From Verrucomicrobiales bacterium (GTDB lineage Bacteria > Verrucomicrobiota > Verrucomicrobiia > Verrucomicrobiales > Verrucomicrobiaceae), in the NCBI GenBank assembly GCA_003506995.1, contig DNXB01000489.1, positions 1 through 12,360 on the forward strand: DNA of 12,360 nt, written 5' to 3'. The position numbers and the translations under genes were made by a program. The notes below the pieces were generated by a model, which had not been told where the DNA came from, searched no databases, and was given only the letters and a program-made list of their open reading frames with translations. Of this stretch, positions 1 through 5,910 are shown in pieces. Position 1 is the stretch's first letter, and the number at the start of each line of letters is the position of its first letter.

Positions 1-102
1 TTTTCGCTTGGGCAAGTTGTCCCCTTGATTCACAAGGTTATACACATATTAACATTTAAATTGTGAAGATGTTTAACAAATGTTAAATAAACCGTCATTC
101 CT
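1..102. promoter_or_regulatory. AT-rich leader with DnaA-box-like 9-mers and a palindrome
   Basis: This short stretch is far more AT-rich than the rest of the window. It holds TTATACACA at 38-46, which fits the DnaA-box consensus TTATNCACA, and TGATTCACA at 26-34, one mismatch from it. The two have the same orientation and lie 12 nt apart, about one helical turn. Downstream, TTTAACA (72-78) and TGTTAAA (81-87) form a 7-bp palindrome with a 2-nt gap. A weak sigma-70-like promoter is possible: TTGTGA at 61-66, a 16-nt spacer, TTAAAT at 83-88. It could be the promoter of the following gene, a DnaA-regulated site, or the edge of an origin; the window edge prevents a decision. Confidence 0.35.
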
Positions 103-915
103 ATGTCCACCGCGAACGTTCGCCGACATCTCCACGAGACCCGCAACCGCCCTGCCGGCATCAAGAACCGGCAGGACGTGCAGAAGGACCGTTTTCTGCT
201 GCTTATGAAGCGCTGGATTGGCGGAGCGCTCTTGGCTCCGGCCTGCCTGGTCACGGCCATCACGCTCATCGTCATGCTCTGGCGGGCGGTCACGCGGATG
301 GACTTCCTGCGCTCGGAGGAGTTCGTCTTTTTCTCCTTCGGCGGCCTGCTCTGGGGCTTGGCGTATCTGACCGGGCTGCGTCCGGTGACGGCCTATGTTT
401 TGGGCCATGAACTCAGCCACTACGTCACCGCCCGCATGTTTGGCGGACGGATATTCGACTGGAAGGTCAGCGCGGCGGGCGGCTACGTCGAAACGGACAA
501 ATCGAACACCTGGATCACGCTCGCCCCGTATTTGGTGCCCTTTTACACGCTGATCATCATGGCGGTCTTCGGCTGCATCGGCCTGGCGCTGGACATGCAG
601 GAGGCGCACGCCGTTTCCATCTGGAAATGGACCGTGAACCTGAAGCCGCTGCGCTTTCTTTACGCGCTGATCGGCCTCACTTGGTGCTTCCACGCCACTT
701 ACACGGTCAAAACAGTCATCGCCGAGCAGGGGGATCTCAAACGCAACGGTGAGTTCTTCTCAATGATGCTCATCTTCCTCATCAACGCCTTCCTGCTTAT
801 CGCCCTGTTCCTCGCCGCCTCGCCCGCGCCAGGATTGGGTCTTGCCGAGGTCTTGCGCTGCTGGTGGTCCGTGGCGGCGGGCATCTTTGGCTGGCTTCTG
901 GGCTGGGTGTGGTGA
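103..915 (+). CDS. M50-like membrane metallopeptidase homologue
   Basis: A 270-residue multi-pass membrane protein, probably in the inner membrane. Hydrophobic segments lie at about residues 40-60, 75-100, 137-163, 183-200 and 221-270. The key motif is GHELSHYVTARMFGG, with an HExxH zinc site at H102, E103 and H106 at the end of a hydrophobic stretch, as in site-2-protease (M50) peptidases. It is followed by a GGYVETDKSNTW segment and a conserved-looking LAPYLVPFYT stretch, recalled from a family of M50-like proteins. The classical NPDG motif carrying the third zinc ligand is not visible; H197 or D211 could substitute. No substrate can be named. The start is uncertain: ATG 103 has no ribosome binding site, and ATG 205 (residue 35, MKRWIGG) begins just before the first helix. 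xseA follows within about 40 bases, so co-transcription is likely. Confidence 0.72.
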   Translation: MSTANVRRHLHETRNRPAGIKNRQDVQKDRFLLLMKRWIGGALLAPACLVTAITLIVMLWRAVTRMDFLRSEEFVFFSFGGLLWGLAYLTGLRPVTAYVLGHELSHYVTARMFGGRIFDWKVSAAGGYVETDKSNTWITLAPYLVPFYTLIIMAVFGCIGLALDMQEAHAVSIWKWTVNLKPLRFLYALIGLTWCFHATYTVKTVIAEQGDLKRNGEFFSMMLIFLINAFLLIALFLAASPAPGLGLAEVLRCWWSVAAGIFGWLLGWVW

Positions 916-957
916 CGCGGCTGGACTTTCCCCGCATCTGTGTCAAATCCGGCTCCC

Positions 958-2298
958 ATGCCCGAAGATGCCGAGATTCTGTCCGTCACCCAGCTCACCC
1001 GCGAGATCCGCGATGTGCTGGAGGGCCACATCGGCAGCGTTTGGGTCGAGGGTGAGATCAGCAACCACCGCCTGCAATCCTCCGGTCATCAATACTTCAC
1101 CCTGAAGGACGCCGGAGCGCAGCTCTCCTGCGTGATGTTTCGCGGTGCCGCCGCCCGCAGCTCGGCACGCATTCAGGACGGGGCGTTGATGCAGGTGCAT
1201 GGCGAGATCAGCGTCTATGAGCCGCGCGGCCAGTATCAGATGGTCGTCAAACAGGTGCAGGCGAAGGGCAAAGGCTCGCTGCAGGAGCGTTTCGAGGCGT
1301 TGAAACGCCAACTGCATGCCGAGGGTCTCTTCGATAAAGAGAACAAGCGGCCCATCCCGCGTTTTCCGCGTGTCGTGGCCCTCATCACCTCGCCCACTGG
1401 CGCGGCGATCCAAGACATGCTGAACATCCTCACGCGCCGTGCGCCTTGGGTACGTGTTCTCGTGTTTCCCGTGCGCGTGCAAGGGCAGGGGGCCGAGTTG
1501 GAGATCGTCCGCGCCCTCAAAGTGCTCGGTAACGCCGAGGAGTATGGTCTGCCCGTGCCAGACACCATCGTTGTCGGTCGCGGCGGCGGCAGTTTGGAGG
1601 ATCTGTGGTGCTTCAACGAAGAAGTGCTCGCCCGCGCCATCGCCGCCTGCCCGATTCCGATCATCTCCGCCGTCGGGCATGAAATCGACTTCACCATCGC
1701 CGACTTCGTGGCCGATCTGCGCGCGCCCACGCCCAGCGCCGCCGCCGAATTGCTCGCGCCCGATGCCAGCGAGCTGCAACGCCACTTTGAAAGCATCGCC
1801 CGCACGCTCAAAGCGCGTGTCAGCACGCTGCTCGATCATCACCAGCACGTCATTGACCTCACGGCCAAAGGCCCGCTGCTTCACGCGCCGGAGCGCCTGC
1901 TCCAGCAAGCCGAGCAAAGCACCGACGAAGCCGAATCCCGCCTGCGCGACGCCTTGCGCGAGCGATTGCAGACTCTGACCGACGATCTCACGCAAAAGCA
2001 GCACGTCCTCGCCGCCCATCATCCCCGCGTGCAACTCGCCGAGGCCGTGCATCGCTCCGAAAGCCTCTCCCAACGTCTGCGTCAGAGCGTTCTGCACCGC
2101 CTCGACCGCCTCAACGATCGCCTGGAAGCCCGTGGTGAGTTATTGAAGCACATCGGCCCCGAATCCGTCCTCGCCCGCGGCTTCTCCTACACCACCAACG
2201 CCGCCGGTCGAGTGCTCACCGACGCGGCTGAAGTGAGCGAGGGGGAGGAACTGGTGACGCGCCTGACGAAGGGCACGGTGCGGAGCACTGCGAAGTGA
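958..2298 (+). CDS. xseA: Exodeoxyribonuclease VII large subunit
   Basis: The large subunit of exonuclease VII, which with several copies of XseB degrades single-stranded DNA from both ends in mismatch repair and damage processing in the cytoplasm. The protein is about 446 residues, normal for the family. An N-terminal OB-fold (about residues 7-100, including SVTQLTREIRDVLEGHIGSV and VWVEGEISN) is followed by the catalytic domain. That domain contains ALITSPTGAAIQDML, VGRGGGSLEDLW and ISAVGHEIDFTIADFVADLR. These supply the Asp, Arg, His and Asp that I recall as essential in the E. coli enzyme (D155, R205, H238, D241). The region from about residue 270 is long, charged and helical, the coiled-coil arm that recruits XseB. 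ATG 958 is preferred; GTG 940 in the same frame is possible. No clear ribosome binding site is seen for either. xseB is not in the window. Confidence 0.96.
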   Translation: MPEDAEILSVTQLTREIRDVLEGHIGSVWVEGEISNHRLQSSGHQYFTLKDAGAQLSCVMFRGAAARSSARIQDGALMQVHGEISVYEPRGQYQMVVKQVQAKGKGSLQERFEALKRQLHAEGLFDKENKRPIPRFPRVVALITSPTGAAIQDMLNILTRRAPWVRVLVFPVRVQGQGAELEIVRALKVLGNAEEYGLPVPDTIVVGRGGGSLEDLWCFNEEVLARAIAACPIPIISAVGHEIDFTIADFVADLRAPTPSAAAELLAPDASELQRHFESIARTLKARVSTLLDHHQHVIDLTAKGPLLHAPERLLQQAEQSTDEAESRLRDALRERLQTLTDDLTQKQHVLAAHHPRVQLAEAVHRSESLSQRLRQSVLHRLDRLNDRLEARGELLKHIGPESVLARGFSYTTNAAGRVLTDAAEVSEGEELVTRLTKGTVRSTAK

Positions 2299-2308
2299 CA
2301 GATGAAAC

Positions 2309-2337
2309 TTGGAGTTGTGATCGCTCCATGCCATAAT
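2309..2337 (+). promoter_or_regulatory. Candidate promoter before the small membrane protein
   Basis: TTGGAG (2309-2314) and CATAAT (2332-2337, five of six matches to TATAAT) are separated by exactly 17 nt. The expected transcription start, about 2343-2345, falls on the ATG at 2344, so the message could be leaderless. The -35 match is poor, so this is tentative. Confidence 0.25.
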
Positions 2338-2343
2338 TTGCAC

Positions 2344-2592
2344 ATGAGAAGCTGGATTATCCGCTTGGCTGTCTTTCTTATCAGTTGTGCTGTCGCTGGT
2401 GTTTTGGCCTTGGTGTCCATGGTCTCTATTTACACCCTTGTGCCAGCGACTCTTGATGTAAGCACAGAAAATCCGCTGCTGGGACTTATCCTCTTGATTT
2501 CATCCTTATGTCTTTTCCTCTATGTGTATTGTGGCGTGCGCGACCTGCTCAATAAACGGAGAACAAGGACAACCAGAGAAAGCCCGCATTGA
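2344..2592 (+). CDS. Small two-helix membrane protein, unknown function
   Basis: I do not recognise this gene. From ATG 2344 it encodes 82 residues: a short basic start (MRSWIIR), a first hydrophobic helix at about residues 6-30, a polar loop with VPATLDVSTENP, a second helix at about 34-56, and a basic tail (NKRRTRTTRESPH). The positive-inside rule suggests that both ends are cytoplasmic. An in-frame ATG at 2302, four bases after the xseA stop, would add 14 residues (MKLGVVIAPCHNLH), but neither start has a ribosome binding site, and the later one sits directly downstream of a promoter-like sequence. The gene is visibly less GC-rich than xseA before it and the DUF1501 gene after it, which may indicate recent acquisition or weak constraint. 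It may be lineage-specific; spurious prediction is unlikely given the clean two-helix design. Confidence 0.6.
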   Translation: MRSWIIRLAVFLISCAVAGVLALVSMVSIYTLVPATLDVSTENPLLGLILLISSLCLFLYVYCGVRDLLNKRRTRTTRESPH

Positions 2593-2647
2593 TCGGCCTG
2601 CTTGTTTGTTGGAGCTAGATAGGCGATTCTGAGTTCGTAATTTGACC

Positions 2648-4084
2648 ATGCTCGAAACCCGCCGCTCCATCCTTCACCGCTCCGCCTACGGCATCGGCGG
2701 CATTGCCTTGGCCACGCTGCTGCAAGAACAAGGTCTGCTGGCGACTGCGGAACGCGCTGCGGCGCAGCATTTCGACCTCAAGCCGAAGATGCCGCATGGC
2801 TTCGGTCAGGCGAAGGCGATGATCTCCATGTTCATGCAAGGCGGGCCGAGCCACATGGACCTCTTTGACCCGAAGCCCGAGCTGATGAAGCTTGATGGCA
2901 AGGAATTCCCCGGCGAGGTCAAATACGACGATGCTGCCGGTGCCAGCCGCGAGGTCATGGGGCCTCAATGGAAGTTCAAGAAGCACGGCCAGTGCGGCAT
3001 GGATGTGAGCGAGCTGCTGCCGCACTTCTCCCGCATCGTGGATGATGTCACACTCATTCGCTCCATGCACACCGGCGTGAACAATCACGGCCAGTCCATC
3101 TACGCCCTGCTCAACGGCCAGGCCACTGGCGGTCGTCCCACGCTCGGAAGCTGGCTCACCTACGGCCTTGGCTCCGAAAACCAGGATCTACCCGCCTACG
3201 TCGCCCTCACCGATCCACGCGGCGTTCCCGTGCTCGGCGTGGACAACTGGAGCAACGGCTGGCTGCCCTCGCTCTTCCAGGGCACCGTCATTCGCCCCAA
3301 AGAACCGCGCATTCCGAATCTCGACGCGCCGCTGAGCCTCAAAGGCGACGCGCAGGCCCGTTACCTCAATTTTGTGCAGCGCCTCAATCGCGAGCACCTT
3401 GAAGCCCGTCCTGGCGAGGCCGATTTGGAGGCTCGCATCCAGTCCTTTGAACTCGCCGCCCGCATGCAGACCGCCGCGAAGGAAGCACTCGACATTTCTC
3501 AAGAAAGCGCCGCCACCAAGAAGCTCTATGGCATCGACAATCCCGCCGCCGCCGAGTTCGGCACGCGATGCCTCATCGCCCGGCGTCTCGTCGAACGCGG
3601 TGTGCGCTGCGTGTCCTTGTTCACCGGGAATCAAACCTGGGACCACCACTCCAGCATCCTCACCTCGCTGCCCGCCGCCTGCCTCTACGTCGATCAAGGC
3701 GCTGCCGCCCTCGTCACGGATTTGAAGCAGCGCGGCCTGCTCGACACCACCATCGTCCATTGGGGCGGTGAAATGGGCCGTCTGCCCGTGATTCAAAACC
3801 GCGCCGGTGCCAAGGACCGCAAGTCCGTGGGCCGCGACCACAACACCTACGGCTTCAGCATGTGGGTGGCCGGCGGCGGCTTCAAAGCCGGCCACATGCA
3901 CGGCGAGACCGACGAGTTCGGCCACCACGCCGTCAAAGACGTAGTCAATCACTACGACTACCACGCCACGCTGCTCCACCTCTTCGGCCTCGACTCGAAA
4001 AAGCTCAGCTACAAGCGCAACGGCGTCGATCAGATCCTCGTGGAAAACCCGCAGGCGCGTGTGGTGAGTGAGATACTGGCGTGA
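2648..4084 (+). CDS. DUF1501 domain-containing exported protein (sulfatase-like fold)
   Basis: A 478-residue DUF1501 protein, a family related to the alkaline phosphatase/sulfatase fold and much expanded in Verrucomicrobia and Planctomycetes. Its biochemical role is not established. The start ETRRSILHRSAYGIGGIALATLL is twin-arginine-like, suggesting export in the folded state. Family landmarks in order: SMFMQGGPSHMDLFDPKPEL, VNNHGQSIYALLNG, FGTRCLIARRLVERGVRCV, TWDHHSSI, DLKQRGLLDTTIVHWGGEMG, GRDHNTYGFSMWVAGGG, HGETDEFG and YDYHATLLHLFGLD. The Asp/His/Glu residues in these motifs are candidate metal ligands. ATG 2648 is chosen over TTG 2642 because it is a standard codon two residues inside the same frame. 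DUF1501 genes usually follow a DUF1549/DUF1553 cytochrome-type partner; none is present here. The next gene starts 14 nt after the stop. Confidence 0.9.
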   Translation: MLETRRSILHRSAYGIGGIALATLLQEQGLLATAERAAAQHFDLKPKMPHGFGQAKAMISMFMQGGPSHMDLFDPKPELMKLDGKEFPGEVKYDDAAGASREVMGPQWKFKKHGQCGMDVSELLPHFSRIVDDVTLIRSMHTGVNNHGQSIYALLNGQATGGRPTLGSWLTYGLGSENQDLPAYVALTDPRGVPVLGVDNWSNGWLPSLFQGTVIRPKEPRIPNLDAPLSLKGDAQARYLNFVQRLNREHLEARPGEADLEARIQSFELAARMQTAAKEALDISQESAATKKLYGIDNPAAAEFGTRCLIARRLVERGVRCVSLFTGNQTWDHHSSILTSLPAACLYVDQGAAALVTDLKQRGLLDTTIVHWGGEMGRLPVIQNRAGAKDRKSVGRDHNTYGFSMWVAGGGFKAGHMHGETDEFGHHAVKDVVNHYDYHATLLHLFGLDSKKLSYKRNGVDQILVENPQARVVSEILA

Positions 4085-4098
4085 GATGGTGCTCGCGT

Positions 4099-4452
4099 AT
4101 GAAAACATTGAAGAAAAGCAGCACCATCCCGCATGATGAGGTCTGGTTGAAATACCTGCGCGACCTCAAGCGCGCGAATTACGCCATCAAGCTCGCCTTG
4201 AAAGAATTCGATCAGGACAACGATGTCGATATGCTGCTCAACGTGCTGCGTCTCGTCGCACAGGCCCAAGGCGGCCTGGCTTCCCTGGCACGCAAAACCG
4301 ATGTCAGCCGCCAAGCATTGCACGAAGCGCTCTCACCGCAGGGAAATCCACGCCTGCGGACTTTTCAGAACGTTCTTGGCTCTCTGGGCCTGCGCATGAC
4401 CGTCAAGCCAGTGCGTGCTCCAGTAAAGCGCGTTTCGCGATCAGCGGCTTGA
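4099..4452 (+). CDS. HTH protein resembling addiction-module antidote (HigA-like)
   Basis: A 117-residue cytoplasmic protein. The stretch from DEVWLKYLRDLKRANYAIKL through VDMLLNVLRLVAQAQG to GLASLARKTDVSRQALHEAL and SPQGNPRLRTFQNVLGSLGL matches, from memory, the putative addiction-module antidote family. That family has a helical N-terminal part and a C-terminal helix-turn-helix (about residues 58-100) that binds DNA and represses its own operon. The toxin usually encoded just upstream (a HigB/Gp49-like protein of about 100 residues) is absent: the preceding gene is DUF1501. It is therefore either an orphan antitoxin or a regulator. The basic tail (KPVRAPVKRVSRSAA) is unusual and resembles that of the next gene. 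ATG 4099 is preferred; GTG 4081 would overlap the upstream stop codon. Confidence 0.78.
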   Translation: MKTLKKSSTIPHDEVWLKYLRDLKRANYAIKLALKEFDQDNDVDMLLNVLRLVAQAQGGLASLARKTDVSRQALHEALSPQGNPRLRTFQNVLGSLGLRMTVKPVRAPVKRVSRSAA

Positions 4453-4469
4453 GTCCGTCACGATGGGAG
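4430..4469 (+). repeat. Direct repeat copy 1 over HTH gene end
   Basis: This 40-bp segment matches 4812-4851 at 30 of 40 positions without gaps. It covers the last codons of the first HTH gene (ending ...R-SR-S-A-A), the stop codon TGA in the context GGCTTGAGT, and the ATGGGAG sequence that serves as ribosome binding region for the second HTH gene. Confidence 0.6.
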
Positions 4470-4477
4470 TAACCGAC

Positions 4478-4834
4478 ATGAACAAGGCACCCCAACCACG
4501 CACCAGTAATGCAGTTGAAATTCTGCATCGCCGCCTTGTGGTCGGCAAGCCGAAGAGAATGGACGAATTGGAGCAGATTCGCGCTGACGATGCCATGGCA
4601 CGAAAAGCCTATGAGCTGCGAACCAAAGCTGGATTATCGCAGCGAGCCTTTGCCAAATTGGTTGGCACCACCGCTTCCGTCATCTGTCGTTTGGAAGACG
4701 CTGATTATGAGGGGCATACACTGGCGATGCTCAACCGCATCGCCGCAGCGCTTCACCGTCGCGTCGAGATTCGCTTGGTTCCGTTGAGAAATTCCAAGTC
4801 TGTTGGTGTGCGTGCTTCTCGATCTGAGGCTTGA
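4478..4834 (+). CDS. XRE-family HTH transcriptional regulator / antitoxin-like
   Basis: A 118-residue cytoplasmic protein. A linker with KRMDELEQIRADDAMARKAY precedes an XRE/Cro-CI helix-turn-helix at about residues 45-97 (ELRTKAGLSQRAFAKLVGTT, SVICRLEDADYEGHTLAMLN, RIAAALHRRVEIRLVP). This layout, a helical lead followed by a C-terminal HTH and a basic tail, is common among HigA/RelB-partner antitoxins. No toxin gene is next to it. ATG 4478 is chosen because GGGAG at 4465-4469 is placed 8 nt before it; ATG 4463 would start inside that ribosome binding site. It follows the first HTH gene by 25 nt and probably shares a transcript with it. The tail VRASRSEA resembles RVSRSAA of the preceding gene, and the DNA around both ends is a repeat, so the two genes may have exchanged or duplicated ends although their bodies belong to different families. 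Confidence 0.8.
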   Translation: MNKAPQPRTSNAVEILHRRLVVGKPKRMDELEQIRADDAMARKAYELRTKAGLSQRAFAKLVGTTASVICRLEDADYEGHTLAMLNRIAAALHRRVEIRLVPLRNSKSVGVRASRSEA

Positions 4835-4851
4835 GTTTGCCACCATGGAAG
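4812..4851 (+). repeat. Direct repeat copy 2 over second HTH gene end
   Basis: This is the partner of 4430-4469. It contains the same GGCTTGAGT around the stop codon, and ATGGAAGG where copy 1 has ATGGGAG. Here the ribosome-binding-like GGAAGG has no coding sequence after it: the ATG at 4845 reads M-E-G-C-stop. It looks like the remnant junction to a lost third gene. Confidence 0.55.
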
Positions 4852-4858
4852 GCTGCTG

Positions 4859-4889
4859 AAAACCGATTAGGTGCCCCGCTTGTCTCGGT
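4859..4889 (-). terminator. Possible weak terminator after tRNA-Val
   Basis: Read on the minus strand, ACCGA and TCGGT (plus-strand 4885-4889 and 4862-4866) can pair around an 18-nt loop and are followed by TTTT. The stem is short and the loop large, so this is only a weak candidate for ending the tRNA transcript. Confidence 0.2.
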
Positions 4890-4893
4890 GTGT

Positions 4894-4919
4894 CATCTCC
4901 TGTCAGTTTGGGGGAGATG
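4894..4919. repeat. Inverted repeat touching the tRNA 3' end
   Basis: CATCTCC (4894-4900) and GGAGATG (4913-4919) are perfect 7-bp arms around a 12-nt loop. The right arm overlaps two bases of the encoded CCA of the tRNA. It could mark transcription termination or tRNA 3' processing; there is no T-run directly next to it. Confidence 0.4.
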
Positions 4920-4992
4920 GTGCGCGGTACAGGGTTCGAACCTGTGACCCCTACCATGTCAAGGTAATGCTCTACCACTGAGCTAACCGCGC
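4918..4992 (-). tRNA. tRNA-Val (anticodon GAC)
   Basis: Read on the minus strand, this folds into a full cloverleaf of 75 nt including the CCA. The 7-bp acceptor stem is GCGCGGT/ACCGCGC, the D arm is GCTC-AGTGGTA-GAGC, and the anticodon stem is TTACC/GGTAG (first pair T-G) around TTGACAT, giving anticodon GAC at 34-36 for valine codons GUC/GUU. The variable loop is GGGTC, and the T arm is ACAGG-TTCGAAC-CCTGT. The discriminator base is A, followed by an encoded CCA (plus-strand TGG at 4918-4920). The 3' end faces the HTH pair, the side where integrative elements usually insert, but I found no second copy of the tRNA 3' end within the window. Confidence 0.96.
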
Positions 4993-5011
4993 TTAATTCC
5001 GAGGGGGCGCC

Positions 5012-5041
5012 TCTATAAACTGCCCCTTCGTTTTGGGCAAA
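5012..5041 (-). promoter_or_regulatory. Probable promoter of tRNA-Val
   Basis: On the minus strand, TTTGCC (plus-strand 5036-5041) precedes TTTATA (5014-5019) by 16 nt, or TATAGA (5012-5017) by 18 nt. The start would be near 5005, about 13 nt before the tRNA. The bases after the -10 (GGCGCCCCC) form a GC-rich discriminator, typical of stringently controlled stable-RNA promoters. A TGCCC/GGGCA hairpin (5021-5039) lies inside this region and could also help end the upstream gene. Confidence 0.4.
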
Positions 5042-5065
5042 CGGTTTTTGGCGGCTTTCCAAAGG

Positions 5066-5785
5066 TCATTTGTTGGCCACTTCCCGGCGCACGGTGGTGC
5101 CCTGGTTCATGAGGTCGTCGCGTTCCAGGCCGGTGAGGCGGGTGATGGAGCGCAGCAGCCAGAGCAGCAGGGTCAGGGTGACACCCATGAGCGGGATGCC
5201 GATGACGAGAAAGCCGCTCCAGTTCAGGCGGCCGATGGCCTTGGTGTATTCCTGGCTGCCGGGCGTTTTGTCGCCCAGAAGGTAGAGCGCGAGGATGAAA
5301 TTCGCGATGGCGGAGAACAGCATGGTGCCCGCCATGCCCCAGGAGGCGCGTTTGAGCAGGACGGCGAAGCTGTGATGCTTCTCCGGCGTGTCGAGCGCCT
5401 GATGCAGCGCGGGTTGGTTGATGACCTGCGGATTGAGCAGCATCTCGCTGACCAGCGGCTTGCCCCAGCGATGGCTCAGGGGAAAGGCGATGCCGAGGAA
5501 GATGGGAAACAGGGCCTCCTTGACCGCAAACCACGTCGCATTGAGCTGGAGCAGCCCCAGGCCGCCAGTGACGATGACGGCGGTTAAACCGAGCACAGAG
5601 AAGAAGTTCAGCCCGCGCTTGTTCATGTAGCACCAGATGCCAAAGCCCAGCGGCAGCAGCAGCGCCACCACCAGCGCCCAGGCCGGGCCGAGTCGGTCCG
5701 GTGCGCTGAGCTTTTCGAGCGCGATGGAGGGCAGGATGACAGTGAGAGAGAGGTCGAGAAGGGGATGGGGCTGTTTTTGGGTCAC
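5066..5785 (-). CDS. VC0807-family integral membrane protein
   Basis: A 239-residue multi-pass inner-membrane protein. The start (VTQKQPHPLLDLSLTVILPS), then GPAWALVVALLLPLGFGIW, LNFFSVLGLTAVIVTGGLGL, WFAVKEALFPIFLGIA, PLVSEMLLNPQVIN and a C-terminal pair of helices ending in VIGIPLMGVTLTLLLWLLRS match, from memory, the VC0807 family. That family is distantly related to intracellular septation protein A and is sometimes loosely called MFS. No transported substrate is known. GTG 5785 is chosen because family similarity begins there. The frame stays open upstream to ATG 5983, but that part crosses a terminator-like hairpin and a short-repeat segment and reads as low-complexity sequence. It lies divergent to the DUF1326 gene and upstream of tRNA-Val on the same strand. 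Confidence 0.82.
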   Translation of the reverse strand: MTQKQPHPLLDLSLTVILPSIALEKLSAPDRLGPAWALVVALLLPLGFGIWCYMNKRGLNFFSVLGLTAVIVTGGLGLLQLNATWFAVKEALFPIFLGIAFPLSHRWGKPLVSEMLLNPQVINQPALHQALDTPEKHHSFAVLLKRASWGMAGTMLFSAIANFILALYLLGDKTPGSQEYTKAIGRLNWSGFLVIGIPLMGVTLTLLLWLLRSITRLTGLERDDLMNQGTTVRREVANK

Positions 5786-5796
5786 GCGATGACTTT

Positions 5797-5830
5797 GGAA
5801 TGACGAATGCGGAATGTCGAACGACGAATA
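5797..5830. repeat. Degenerate short intergenic repeat
   Basis: GGAATGACGAATGC is followed by GGAATGTCGAACGACGAATA, two imperfect copies built from GAATG and ACGAAT words. I recall similar strings in non-coding spacers of Verrucomicrobia and Planctomycetes genomes, but cannot verify that here. It lies just upstream of the VC0807-family GTG start. Confidence 0.4.
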
Positions 5831-5846
5831 GGCCCGGATGCGGGCC
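5831..5846. repeat. GGCCCG/CGGGCC hairpin
   Basis: A perfect 6-bp stem closes a GATG tetraloop. It lies between the terminator-like hairpin and the VC0807-family start codon, and would be part of that gene's leader RNA. Confidence 0.4.
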
Positions 5847-5856
5847 TTCCGTGAGT

Positions 5857-5889
5857 AAAAAACCGCCGTGCCCATCGTCTGGGCGGCGG
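5857..5889 (-). terminator. Terminator-like hairpin with T-run in a gene leader
   Basis: Read on the minus strand, CCGCC-GCCCA, a GACGA loop, TGGGC, a two-base bulge (AC) and GGCGG form a 10-bp stem, immediately followed by six Ts (plus-strand As at 5857-5862). This is the form of an intrinsic terminator. No minus-strand gene ends here. It lies about 70 nt upstream of the VC0807-family GTG start, so it may be an attenuator in that gene's leader. No known riboswitch fold was recognised before it. Confidence 0.5.
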
Positions 5890-5910
5890 CGTATTGGTTC
5901 ATCATGTGAA

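Noticed and set aside
943..2097. Long open frame antisense to xseA (384 codons)
   Set aside because: It covers a well-supported xseA in the opposite strand; the translation is rich in Gly/Ala/Arg/His without family motifs, as expected for a shadow frame in GC-rich DNA.
3188..4108. Long open frame antisense to the DUF1501 gene
   Set aside because: Val/Gly/Ala-rich translation without recognisable domains, opposite a gene with full family motifs.
4918..4992. tRNA-Val as an active integration site in this window
   Set aside because: No integrase gene and no second copy of the tRNA 3' end were found here; only proximity of the HTH pair suggests it.
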